From contig VXAU01000211.1 in assembly GCA_013399695.1 (NCBI GenBank), positions 999,626 through 1,063,625 on the forward strand: a stretch of DNA of 64,000 nt, in the 5' to 3' direction. The DNA comes from Formicarius rufipectus (Eukaryota; Chordata; Aves; Passeriformes; Formicariidae). Positions 49,901 to 57,801 of the stretch are shown in pieces. The notes beneath the pieces are model-generated. The model was not told where the DNA came from and made no database searches. It saw only the letters and a program-made list of their open reading frames with translations. The translations under genes were made by a program, and so were the position numbers. Each line of letters begins with the position of its first letter. Positions within the stretch are counted from its first letter, which is position 1.

Positions 49901-51393
49901 CACACATTAAGAAAACACTGGAAACTTTAGTGCTTAATTGACATATATTCAGAGCACTGTTTTCATACGAAAAAACCTCACCCTTTTTAGATTATGTTCT
50001 CCATGACTGCAGTTCATAGGGCTGCAAAACCAACAAAAACAAATCTATGTCCTTGCAACATTTCAGCTTCAAAGACATATTGTGGTCTTTACACCATGAA
50101 ATGAAAGGAAATAGTAGGTTTAAATAAACAATGTATTACACTGTTAATTCTAAGTGAACAATACAAATAAGTTCTGGATATAGGTATGCATTAAGCCTCT
50201 TTTTGTTTTGTATGTCAGGCAAATATGCCAGGCTTTTTTTGGTAAGAGAGCATAAGAATCAAAAATAAAATGTGCAAGTGAATTTTTTTGAATGGATTAT
50301 AAAAATGTGGCAATGAAAGTCCTTCTCTGTGCCTCTTAAATACATTTCCTGTTTTTTTCAGGTTTAGATTTTTTTAGGAGCTGCCTCCTTTACTATGAAT
50401 TGCGCAATACATTTCTTCCACTCTCTGAATCCAAAATTAGATTTTAGGATCATGTGATTTTCCTCTAGAACAAAGCTTCTGAACTAGCAAGCCAGGATTT
50501 CAGCCTGTTCTCCAGTCCCACGACCCACTGGGAAAACAGTCCTTGGACATGAGCACAAAGATAAAGCACAATTTGGCAAAAGATGACCAGGAGAGTCAAC
50601 TCATGCAATGTCCAGTTAGGACCACACACCTTTTCTATGCAAAGACACATTCAGCACCCCAAGCACCATCAAGGGAGAAATGGGCTATTGCTGAAGAAAG
50701 GCCAAATTTCCTTCAGAAAATTATGCAGTTTTGTACCATATGAAGCCTCTTTAAAATTACCACAGAGCACATTATTCTTGAATTATCACTGTAAGGGGTG
50801 ATATTTGCAGATTTTGAGACAGCAGGTTTTTGGGATTTAAATAGCTCTTAACTGAGAAAATCGTTCTGGACTTGATGTAGTCAATACCAGGAACAAGGAA
50901 TATTGTGGAAAACAGGGTCAGGAGGGTTCTTGTAGATTCCCTTTTCTTCCAGAGCTCATATCCATCTTTGGTTCTTGTGAGAAGAGCCAACCATATGTTT
51001 TCCAAGTTTAAAAAGAGCAATACAGCAGTGGATGTAAATACTGTGCAAAACGAGCAGGGCCTTCTGGCCAGAGAGTCTGCCCTCTTGAGAGCAGCAAATT
51101 TTCACAGCTGTAGTTTCTAAACACTGTCTGTCTGAATAACATCAAAATCAAAGAAAAAATCTGCAAACCCAATGACCTGATGAAGTAAAATGCTAACTCT
51201 TTAGTGAGATAAATTATATAAAGACCAAAAATAACCATCATTACTCACCTAATGTTAAGGTAGGTAAGCATTTGCAGGTTTTTAATAGATTCTGGAATGG
51301 ATTTGATGCAGTTGTGATACAAATTTAAAGTTTCCAGTGGTGCAAACAGCCAAACATCAGGAGGAATTTCAGTAAATCTGTTCTTTGAAAGAT
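28791..51393 (-). CDS. LRCH2: Leucine-rich repeat and calponin homology domain-containing protein 2, exons 2-21 (exon 1 outside window)
   Basis: Cytoplasmic scaffold-type protein of the LRCH family, whose members link LRRs to an actin-type CH domain and have been tied to the cytoskeleton and to DOCK-family regulators. Coding segments in transcript order: 51249-51393, 48995-49121, 47936-48041, 47700-47836, 47363-47496, 45814-45901, 45226-45337, 44827-44924, 44639-44706, 44310-44414, 40289-40357, 37849-37897, 36633-36749, 33302-33346, 32869-32919, 31773-31830, 31055-31167, 30134-30271, 29766-29843, 28791-28910. All introns are GT-AG and all phases match, giving 651 full codons plus stop (1958 bp in all, starting inside an Asp codon). 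Domains: LRRs at about residues 1-165 of this partial protein, an acidic and Ser-rich linker at about 170-500, a basic/coiled stretch (TMRRKMEHLREEREQIRQLR) before the CH domain, and the CH domain at about 540-645. The human protein is about 765 residues, so about 113 N-terminal residues from exon 1 are missing. Paralogues LRCH1/3/4 are possible, but linker words (PNKNHGPDSGIGSDNG, SGNENDEQDSDN) and the IL13RA2 neighbour favour LRCH2. Confidence 0.95.
29766..29843 (-). CDS. LRCH2: LRCH2 exon 20: CH domain, middle
   Basis: 78 bp, 26 codons, phase 0. PKLSMAKCRRNVENFLDACK then KLGVPQ; the NVENFL-AC-KLGV word is the conserved CH helix. Acceptor TTGCAG, donor GTATTA. Confidence 0.97.
30134..30271 (-). 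CDS. LRCH2: LRCH2 exon 19: CH domain, first half
   Basis: 138 bp, 46 codons, phase 0. NLESRLKVILPDDIGAALMD then GVVLCHLANHIRPRSVASIH and VPSPAV. The DGVVLCHLAN motif is the hallmark of the CH fold, and the segment looks essentially identical to mammals. Acceptor TTATAG, donor GTAGGT. Confidence 0.97.
31055..31167 (-). CDS. LRCH2: LRCH2 exon 18: basic helix leading into the CH domain
   Basis: 113 bp. Completes Ala, then FSRASRQDYGAVDPGFTMRR and KMEHLREEREQIRQLRN. The MRRKMEHLREEREQ segment is a charged helix preceding the CH domain in all LRCH proteins. Acceptor ACTAG, donor GTATGT. Confidence 0.95.
31773..31830 (-). CDS. LRCH2: LRCH2 exon 17: linker
   Basis: 58 bp. DYERTDSSTHGPFGLKPRS plus one base. 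Acceptor AACAG, donor GTGAGC. The FGLKPRS end is conserved; the middle (TDSSTHG) diverges from mammals. Confidence 0.93.
32869..32919 (-). CDS. LRCH2: LRCH2 exon 16: serine-rich micro-linker
   Basis: 51 bp, 17 codons, phase 0 at both ends: QDSDNTNVSPQSPVSSE. Like exon 15 it is symmetric and skippable. Two SP sites suggest proline-directed phosphorylation (inference). Acceptor TTTTAG, donor GTACAA. Confidence 0.93.
33302..33346 (-). CDS. LRCH2: LRCH2 exon 15: serine-rich micro-linker
   Basis: 45 bp, 15 codons, phase 0 at both ends: YKSSRKSSSGNENDE. Symmetric, so it could be skipped without a frameshift. Acceptor TTGCAG, donor GTGAGA. Confidence 0.93.
36333..36600. repeat. A/C-only low-complexity tract (G/T-rich on the LRCH2 sense strand), interrupted by a gap
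   Basis: Consists almost entirely of A and C on the plus strand, including (CA)n, (CAA)n and a run of about 10-11 C at about 36,521-36,530. On the minus strand this is G/T-rich with several G-runs of 4 or more. The internal gap means the true length is unknown. Confidence 0.9.
36393..36482. other. Assembly gap (90 N)
   Basis: 90 undetermined bases inside the A/C low-complexity tract of LRCH2 intron 14. Confidence 0.99.
36633..36749 (-). CDS. LRCH2: LRCH2 exon 14: linker
   Basis: 117 bp. PLENQKDSVDEQHWPETQPV then IWQNEERRRSKQLRKEYFK, highly conserved. Acceptor TTATAG, donor GTAATG. A G/T-rich (minus strand) low-complexity tract with an assembly gap starts about 30 bases downstream of the donor. 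Confidence 0.95.
36750..40288 (-). other. LRCH2: LRCH2 introns 13 and 12
   Basis: Intron 13 (36,750-37,848) and intron 12 (37,898-40,288) flank the 49-bp exon 13. AT-rich. A G/T-rich low-complexity patch on the plus strand lies at about 38,970-39,030. No mobile element or extra exon recognised. Confidence 0.75.
37849..37897 (-). CDS. LRCH2: LRCH2 exon 13: short linker exon
   Basis: 49 bp. VSTNEVNSPVSPYTWQ, matching the conserved EVNSP-SP-TWQ word. Acceptor TTTTAG, donor GTAAAT, ends in phase 0. Confidence 0.93.
40289..40357 (-). CDS. LRCH2: LRCH2 exon 12: linker
   Basis: 69 bp. LLNHSVSVNTRNRPKQPMES-EK plus two bases (TG). With the first base of exon 13 the split codon reads TGT (Cys), where mammals have Ser. 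Acceptor TTCTAG, donor GTATTT. Confidence 0.92.
40517..40570 (-). CDS. LRCH2: Candidate LRCH2 cassette exon (18 codons) in intron 11
   Basis: 54 bp bounded by an AATATAG acceptor and a strong GTAAGA donor on the minus strand. It enters with one base and leaves with two, exactly matching the phase-2 junction between exons 11 and 12. Inclusion would add TPDTYRARNNTVDSNGS plus a Lys and keep the frame. No stop is present in that frame, although one of the other frames does contain a stop. The pyrimidine tract is weak, as in many alternative exons. I do not remember this segment in the mammalian protein, so it may be bird-specific, an annotated isoform I do not know, or chance. Confidence 0.45.
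41105..41133. repeat. Perfect inverted repeat, 12-bp arms and 5-nt loop
   Basis: TACTTTTCCACA and its exact reverse complement are separated by CTATA, inside LRCH2 intron 11. A GTATACAGTATAC palindrome overlaps the left side (41,095-41,107). Confidence 0.9.
42395..42472 (-). CDS. LRCH2: Possible second LRCH2 cassette exon (26 codons) in intron 11
   Basis: 78 bp between an AATACAG acceptor, with a long pyrimidine tract about 25-55 bases upstream, and an AAG|GTATCA donor on the minus strand. It is also phase 2 in and out, and would insert RRPLSYRTSFSEKLFQRTRA and five more residues. It is basic and Ser-rich with several CpG-containing codons, which is unusual for this AT-rich intron. It lies inside a longer open frame (42,319-42,606). 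Evidence is splice sites, phase and composition only. Confidence 0.28.
44310..44414 (-). CDS. LRCH2: LRCH2 exon 11: acidic patch and helix
   Basis: 105 bp. LQKEQLLAEDDDELKEVTDL followed by RKIAAQLLQQEQKH: an acidic stretch and then an amphipathic helix. Acceptor TTTCAG, donor GTATTA. Ends in phase 2 (AG of an Arg codon). This is the donor to which the candidate cassette exons of intron 11 would be spliced. Confidence 0.94.
44639..44706 (-). CDS. LRCH2: LRCH2 exon 10: basic linker
   Basis: 68 bp. ERGKHPEKSQKIEQNEDWGD-EK plus two bases of an Arg codon. The acceptor is the weak GTGTAAG, with the pyrimidine tract set back from it. A single undetermined base (44,744) lies in that T-run on the minus strand. 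Donor GTAATT. The start is set by frame and by alignment of the KxxEKS word. Confidence 0.88.
44827..44924 (-). CDS. LRCH2: LRCH2 exon 9: acidic linker
   Basis: 98 bp. Completes Asp, then QEAYDYIDPNAEEGALPEQG and DAQIGTLLSYVK. Acceptor ACTAG, donor GTACCA. More divergent from mammals than the flanking exons, but the length is conserved. Confidence 0.91.
45226..45337 (-). CDS. LRCH2: LRCH2 exon 8: acidic/serine linker
   Basis: 112 bp. PSDDDTISLHSQVSESTREQ followed by TLRNDNHVMGSKLDPQK plus one base. Acceptor TTGCAG, donor GTAATA (weaker than consensus at +3 to +6). Confidence 0.93.
45814..45901 (-). CDS. LRCH2: LRCH2 exon 7: linker
   Basis: 88 bp. Encodes MEDFYPNKNHGPDSGIGSDN followed by GDKRLSTTE. 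The DSGIGS word resembles the DSGxxS phosphodegron pattern, conserved in the family; whether it acts as one is inference. Acceptor TGTAG, donor GTGAGT. Confidence 0.93.
47363..47496 (-). CDS. LRCH2: LRCH2 exon 6: LRR cap and linker start
   Basis: 134 bp. ICLKGKVHIFKFLSIQACLR is the conserved cap after the LRRs, then DKKPDSLDLPSLGKRVPSQP starts the linker. Acceptor AACAG (minus), donor GTGAGT, leaving two bases of a Ser codon. Confidence 0.94.
47700..47836 (-). CDS. LRCH2: LRCH2 exon 5: last leucine-rich repeats
   Basis: 137 bp. Completes Glu, then LGDLPLVKLDFSCNKITEIP and LQVIVLDNNPMQIPPAQ, which close the LRR solenoid. Acceptor ATGCAG, donor GTTAGT. Only a 203-bp intron separates it from exon 6. 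Confidence 0.94.
47936..48041 (-). CDS. LRCH2: LRCH2 exon 4: leucine-rich repeats
   Basis: 106 bp. Begins DISCNELQVLPQQIGKLQSL and ends RRNNLHMLPD plus one base. A second AG eight bases into the exon could look like an acceptor, but only the outer site keeps the conserved DIS-C junction in frame with exon 3. Donor GTAAGC. Confidence 0.94.
48290..48372 (+). mobile_element. MIR-like SINE relic
   Basis: The order of words GGAACCCGGAGTTCCTGGTA, GTTCCTGTATCAGTTAAT and CTTGTGCTACTGCTGGCAAG resembles the amniote MIR core (GGAGTTC... CTGTGTGACC... GGGCAAGT) in plus orientation. Strongly diverged, as expected for an element more than 200 million years old. Confidence 0.35.
48995..49121 (-). CDS. LRCH2: LRCH2 exon 3: leucine-rich repeats
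   Basis: 127 bp. Completes Ser and continues RNLLSTLPKYLFDLPLKVLV, then SNNKLVSIPEEIGKLRDLM-EL. Two LRR units, nearly identical to the mammalian protein. Acceptor CTCAAG, donor GTAAGT, ends in phase 0. Confidence 0.94.
51249..51393 (-). CDS. LRCH2: LRCH2 exon 2: first leucine-rich repeats in window
   Basis: 145 bp, entering after one base of a codon (Asp completed by exon 1) and leaving after two bases of a Ser codon. Reads LSKNRFTEIPPDVW, then LETLNLYHNCIKSIPESI and LQMLTYLNI: two LRR units with L-x-L-x-N spacing. Acceptor TTATAG, donor GTGAGT. Residues 1-47 of the partial protein. Confidence 0.93.
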
Positions 51394-52559
51394 CTATAAG
51401 CAAATGAAAGAAAGAAAAAAAATCCTTTTTTAGTCAAAATTCTCTCTGCAGTAAGTGGAGATAAAAGTACTCACTGTTATTCTTGTCATGCTCCTAAAAA
51501 TTAAGGTGTTGCAAGAAGTGTAAAATAATTCAGTTTTACCAGATGCTACTGCATATAATTAATACACAAAAGAGACTTAAGATACTAAAAGATTATTGCT
51601 TAACATGCAATTACAACAAAAACCAGAAGACTGACAGGAATTAAAAAATACATTTCCCACTACATGGTTACATTTACAAGGACACAATATCAGCTATGAT
51701 TGTCCTTCCTCTATCAAATCTTTTTTCTGTGCAGTGCTGGGGTTTCTTCCCCTCCAACTCAAGGCACAACATTAAGTCAAGGTACAAACCCAGTCAAGAT
51801 CATTTTTGCTGTCTGACATCTACATTAGAATGTAATGTCATTGTACAATACAACTGTAATGCTAAAACCAAGCTCCCCAAAACCCCTTACATATTTATTT
51901 TTCTTAAGAACTACAATTCTCATCTAAAAAAATATTCTTTATTGTAAGCACAATAATTGAGACTTTCTCCAGCTATATTTATAACTCAGCTAAAGAGAGG
52001 ATAAAGTTGCAAAAACCAATTACCTATAAAAATGAGGATGCAATTTAGCCCAGCCTGAAAGCAGAAAGAGCAGCTATCTTTGACAATGAAAACATAATAC
52101 TTGAGCTAGAGTTATTCTGACAATGCATGGCTGCATTATGCAAATCTGCATGCAGAAGTTATGACAAAACAGCACACTACTAATACACAGCACCTCTGGC
52201 TATAGGAAACCTTGAAAATATAAATGAGATGTGACCCAAGAATCCTGGAAATTATCAGTTAATACCAAAAACCTTTATCATCAAAAGTCCATCATACTAC
52301 CTTGGAAGAAAGGGATATTTACTGGAGAACAACTGTCTACTCTTCTGAAAGGAACTCTGGTTCCCAACCCAAGACATTTCAAAAGGATGTGGTTTCTCAG
52401 AAATGCTGAACAAACTCTTTTAACAGAGAAGTAACACAGATCCCTTGCTATTTCAGGCTTCAGTTCTCTGTTTTTACTGCTCACATGGAGTAACTGTGTG
52501 TCTGCTTAGCTCTCATGCCATTATCACTGGAACAAACATACAGTGCTGCAAGAAGTCTA

Positions 52560-53035
52560 AAAAGCTGTTGGGAAAGTGGCTCGAAGTCACTGTCAGGCTC
52601 AAACAGAGCTCAACAACCTGGCAAACCAGCCGCCAAGCAGCATTTCTCAGGGCCAATGCTGGAATCAATAGTGTTTATTTTCTTCATCAACAGCCTGGAA
52701 AATGGGATAGAATGTGCCCTCAGGAAGTGCATGGACAACACCAGGTGGGGGGAGCAAAGAGGCAACTCGCATGCTGGAGGGATGGAATGCCAGCCAAGGA
52801 CCTTGAGTGGAAGACACCCCATCCAGTTTAATAAAGGCAAAGGCAAGACTTGCATGTGTGGCAGATGCCTCCTCCCACCGGTGTGAGCTGGAGGACAGAA
52901 GGGCAGAAGAAAGCTTTGCAGAGAACACCATGCACACAACAGGCTGGCACGCAACAGGCCGAATCAAAGTCCTCAAGGTGCCCAGGAGTGGAAAGGCCAT
53001 CCACAGTCTGCTGCAGGTGACCATCAAATAAAGTG
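52560..53035 (+). mobile_element. CR1 LINE fragment with internal reverse transcriptase remnant
   Basis: Plus-strand CR1 from the ORF2 interior rather than the usual 3' tail. In frame fragments, FFINSLENGIECALRKCMDN corresponds to the reverse-transcriptase block normally followed by the FADDT catalytic motif, here replaced by DNTR. FNKGKGKTCMCG matches the downstream FNKxKCKVLHLG block. Frameshifts and substitutions make it non-functional. No 3' tail is present, so it is truncated at both ends. Confidence 0.82.
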
Positions 53036-56000
53036 GAACGGCACAATGAGACATCACCTTCTAGTGGCAATAATCTCAATTTTACTTCTTGAAGTCTGGA
53101 ATATATGAAATTTTGTGAGCTAAGTGGCTGCCAGTCCACCATTTCTAAGAAATACTTTCAAGCTTAAGTATCACAAAGTGTTACTATAGATCAGGGTATG
53201 TTCTGCTGATGCTAAACTCTGCCAGCTCTACGTGCAAGAGGCAGAAAGGCACAGACCTAGGTTGCAGGACTGACATTCTTAATGAATGGTGTGAAGAATG
53301 GGATAGAGTTAACTAAAATTGAACATCCCAAATATAATGCTTATTAAAAAAATTAGCACATTTCATGAAAGTTTTCACAATCAGTAAGGTTTGTTTTCTG
53401 TTTTCCACCACACCAATTTTCAAAATGTTACAGAAAAATGACAGCTTTTACATCAAAGTTTTCTGCAAAACTCTTTTTAGGTTAAATAAATGCTTTCTTG
53501 TTCTAACATTCAGCAGAGTGGGACAACTGCATGCAGAAAAGATACACACAGTTTTATTGCTGGCAGAGTTCTGTAACCTCCACCACAAGATAAACAGTCT
53601 TTCATAAAATTCCATTCTGAGGGAAAAAAAAAAAAAAAAGAACAGCTCTAAACATCTTCCTGGTTTGGTTTTATCAGCAACTGAAAAGATAACGAAGGCT
53701 GGTACAAGAACCTAGTCCACAAAACACAGAATCCCACCCTACTGCCACCTATCCCAAGAGCAGCACTGTAGGTTATGCCTGAACTGGAAAACTCATGGGC
53801 ATCATGAAAATTTTACTGTATTTGCATCCAGCCACACCTAAACCACATGTCTTGGTAAGACATGGGTTAAAACCAGCTTTGTTATTTCTTCTGCAGAAAT
53901 AAATTCCAGATGTGAACGAGACAACAACTACAGGATACACTAACTCTCTGCTCTGGCCAATGCGTGGACCAGGGGTGTTGTACTCACCAGGCAATGTAAA
54001 GCCAGCTGTGGTTTGGCCTGACAAAATTTACATTCACACAGTCTGGCTGAAGCCCCTCAGTATGCCCTCCTTATATACAACTTCACATGAGAAGCAAATA
54101 CATACCAATTTCAAAATATTTGTGCCTTACTGTAGAAACCACTTCACTGAAAACAAGGCCTTTGGTTGCCCCACTGTGAGGCAAAGATTACACTTTTCTA
54201 TTATGAAACCCAGGAGTCCTATTAACATAAGAAATGACATCCACTGTCTGTCAATAATTAAAAAAGGTAAATAAAGAGGTGGGAGACTGCATGACTTCTC
54301 TTCCAAGCAATTTTTCATTCCATCATTGCAAAACAGTATTAGAATAACCCCAGGGGTTCACACTTTTCTAAAGGGAAAGACTTAAATGTCTATAGTTTTC
54401 CACAACATTCTCATATTAAATATACTTAGTTTTTTAAAAACAAGAAATGCTCTTTTTATCAAAACTAAAAAGTTATTTCCACTCCAAAAACGTTTACACA
54501 ACAAACAAAAAGTTTATGAGATTATATTGTCTATTTTTCTTAACAGAATGTAGATGTAAAGCTTATGCAATTTAGGTATTTTTATGGATGATCAAGAAAA
54601 TATGGTAAGAAAAAAGGGGGAAACTTCTGGAGTAGAGTGTTCCTCTATAAAGAGAGACTTCATCTCAACTGAAACGAAAGCATGCTGCTGGCATTTGGCA
54701 ATGGTTTTGTAAGGGTTAAGGGACTGGAGAAGCAAGGAAAGCTACTAAATGCAGAACCACAGATGATTTAAGATGACAACTCCTCCAGAAGAGAGATTAT
54801 AGGAATCCTTTGCTTAACCAGTTTAGACTGGAAAACTCTCAGTGGGAGTGTTACGTGATGACTAAATAGGGGACACTATCCATGCCTGCTCATGGATCAC
54901 AGGGTATTTCAGTACACTGCCTCTGCAGAAACAATAGAAGTGAGAAGTACACCATCACTAAGGGTAAATTCAAAAAGGGAACTAGAAAAAGATGAATAAG
55001 TAGATTGCAGCTTGGTTTTTTATACAGAAAAAGTAAAGTCTTTACTGACTGTAAGACAATGATTAAAAGAAAATACACTGAAAGATCAAAAGGAAAGAAT
55101 TTTAGGAAATCAGTCTGGAAGGAGAGTTACTAGAAATAAGAAGTTACCGTGTGTAAATTTAAGCCATGATCAAAAGGAAAAACAAAAAGCTCAGGCTGTC
55201 AGGTTACAGCAGTGTGCAGCAAGGTAGTTAAGGAGTATTAACATCAAATTTGCCTTATTTATGCACTTTTCAGAAGCATGCATTACTGCTTACCATCAGA
55301 AGCATGCTGATAGAACAGACTGACGTTTTAGTTAAGCCAATACAATCCTTTTTATATTCACACCATATAGGCACTACGTGTTGAATTTGAAATACAAGGT
55401 TTAGCTGGGAAACTTACACTTGAACCTCATCTTGATATTGTAATATTTTTCATAAAAACATTATGCTGATCCAGTATATTGGTGTTAGGCTTTGTTTGCT
55501 CCAAGTGCTCCAAAATGTTATCTAGAAACTGGACTTAAAAAACCCCCACATCTCTCATCCCACAAAATCCAGAGCTGCCCTCCTAATTTGTCACACACAT
55601 TTCTCTAGCAAGCTTTTCTAGTAATGCTTTAGCCTAAGCCAACCAAAGTCTAAACCAGAAATGAGCACAACTGTAACTATGTAATTAGTCCTACAGAAAT
55701 CAAGGGATGCATAAGGACACATGTTCAGACCTCATCCCACAGATACACTTTCAGCCAATCTAAACATAAATTTAAGACCACTACAGAAAATGTGGGCAAA
55801 ACTTATTAGTGTGTCAGATGGATGATGACTCTGGAGAAGAAAAGTCTCAAACACCACAGAAACACCTTCATGTGGTAATTCCAGCTTCTGATGTGATATT
55901 TCAGCAGTGAATATCTACACAGTCTAAGAATTAGTCTTCAGTGTAATCTTGCTTTCTATTCCTGTTTAATCTTCAAAAAATCCATTAAAATCTATACAAG

Positions 56001-57272
56001 TGAAATATTAAAGAGACAAATGACATGTTAAAAAAAAATTTAAGAAAATTTAATTTTTCAAAGTCTGCTAATGCTTGAGGCTACTTCTCCAGTTTGTTGA
56101 GAAACTAAGAAAGGCAGGAAGAGATCTGTCTCTCATTACTAACCACAGAAATGGCACTTAGCATGAAGAAATCAATTTCATTGTTTATGTAACAAAGCTT
56201 TTTTCCATCAGACAATGACATTAACAGAGGTTTCAGGAGAATCCAGAAACCCCATTTCAGAGAGACTGGAGATTCTCAAAACTCAGCTGCACAAAGCCCC
56301 AAGCAACCTGTTTTACCTGGACCTGTTCCCATCAGAAGATTGCCCTAGATGATAACGAAGGTCTCTCTCAACTTTGGTAATTACAGGATATAAAAGTGTA
56401 GCTTGTTTGCATTACAAGAATTTAATTACCTTATCACTGTTTGGGTAATTCAGTTATCAGCTCCTGATAGGGGTAAAGATGGAAAAAAAGGATGCATTAA
56501 AAAAGCCAGGTGTGAGTCTACCCACTTTCTATATGTGCAAAAATACTACAAAGAGATACCAAAGCGGCACTTGGGTTTTAAATCCAACAACTGAAGAGCT
56601 CAGAAATACCTGCTTTATGGTTATTTGTGTCCTTTAGTTTAGTTACAGACTCAGTCTGTGCAGTTAAAATGACAAATGAAGAAAAGGTACACAACCATGT
56701 AATTAAAGCAGCTCATCAAGCACAGAGGGAGGGTTGTACAGATGACCAGAAACTCTACTTGATAGACTCTGAGCTCTTGGCTTTTCAAGCTAAACAGCAC
56801 TTCTGAAGCAAAAAATCCTTTTTAAAGTTACATTTCTATTACTTTAGAGACTTCAACAACAAAAAAAAAGCATCCTTTCGGACTGAACCACAGTTCTTTC
56901 ACATGAACTACACCTTTCTGTAACTGGAACAGAACAACAGCTGTCTCTCAGGAAGAAAGGACTGGGATCCAGCACACTGGTTCTGAAATCAAGGCAGCTT
57001 TGAGGAACCTCCCATTCTAGCCCAACCTCAATGAACTCACTGTCCCAGGCTACACTGGACACACCTACGTTGAACAGTCTAAAATAGTGGTTTAGTTCAA
57101 GCAATTCTTGTTTTTCATGTAAGTCACCTCCCCACACTGGTTCAGGTATGTGAGGTTTTTCCTGAGATTTGCAGCAATAGAAAATTAAACCAGAAGCTCT
57201 GACCTAAAGTTTGGAACCCCTGGGGGGCACACCAGTGCTGACCAGTGCCAGTGCTGTCCACAAAATCAGATT

Positions 57273-57801
57273 TGTTACCGGATGTGCAACGAGTCAGTAA
57301 GGACTCACTCTGGAAAGACAGCAATTATTTAGTTGAGAGTTGCAAAGCCTGCGTGCTCGGTGCTGTTCCACAAATGGAGCACACCAGCTACCAAAACTTT
57401 TTACTATTTATACATTTTAGCATACAAAGGAATTAGTGTTCATTGGTTACAAGTTAGGTAAGTCTCTTCTATTGGTTAATTATTCACTCACTTCCCATGC
57501 TGGTCAGTTCACATGCTCAGTCACTTCCTTCTTTTGGGTCGGTGGGTTTCCTGGGTCAGTGGCTGCAATTTTCCCATGCTGGAATTACCTGTTATCCAGA
57601 GCTGGTTCAGCACAGCTGCTGAGTTGGCTTTACTAGTTTCTTCCTTATCTTGGGAGTTCTGCCAAATGTCCTTGTGGCTCATAAATTATGCATTCTTTGT
57701 GTCCACTATCAGTGGACATCATCCTTCTTCCCAAGCTTTGGTAACCTCCCTCTAGGTCTGACATCACTGAAGCATGTCAAGCCCTAAATCTTAATACGAC
57801 A
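57273..57801 (-). mobile_element. Solo LTR of an endogenous retrovirus
   Basis: 529-bp unit that on the minus strand begins TGTCGTATTAAG and ends CCGGTAACA (TG...CA termini). A TATAAATA box lies on the minus strand at 57,405-57,412. It is followed by a probable R/U5 containing the AACTAAATAA signal region and the TCTTTCCAGAGTGAGTCC word typical of songbird LTRs. No second LTR or internal gag/pol/env remains in the window, so it is a recombined solo copy. Flanks share only 3 bp (ATT), so no convincing target-site duplication survives. It carries no protein. Confidence 0.82.

Larger units (their letters stand above)
48042..51248 (-). other. LRCH2: LRCH2 introns 3 and 2
   Basis: Intron 3 (48,042-48,994) holds a MIR-like relic. 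Intron 2 (49,122-51,248) is AT-rich with no recognised element. Confidence 0.75.

Noticed and set aside
57273..57801. LTR considered as one end of a complete provirus
   Set aside because: No second LTR, primer-binding site or gag/pol/env-like frames in the adjacent sequence.
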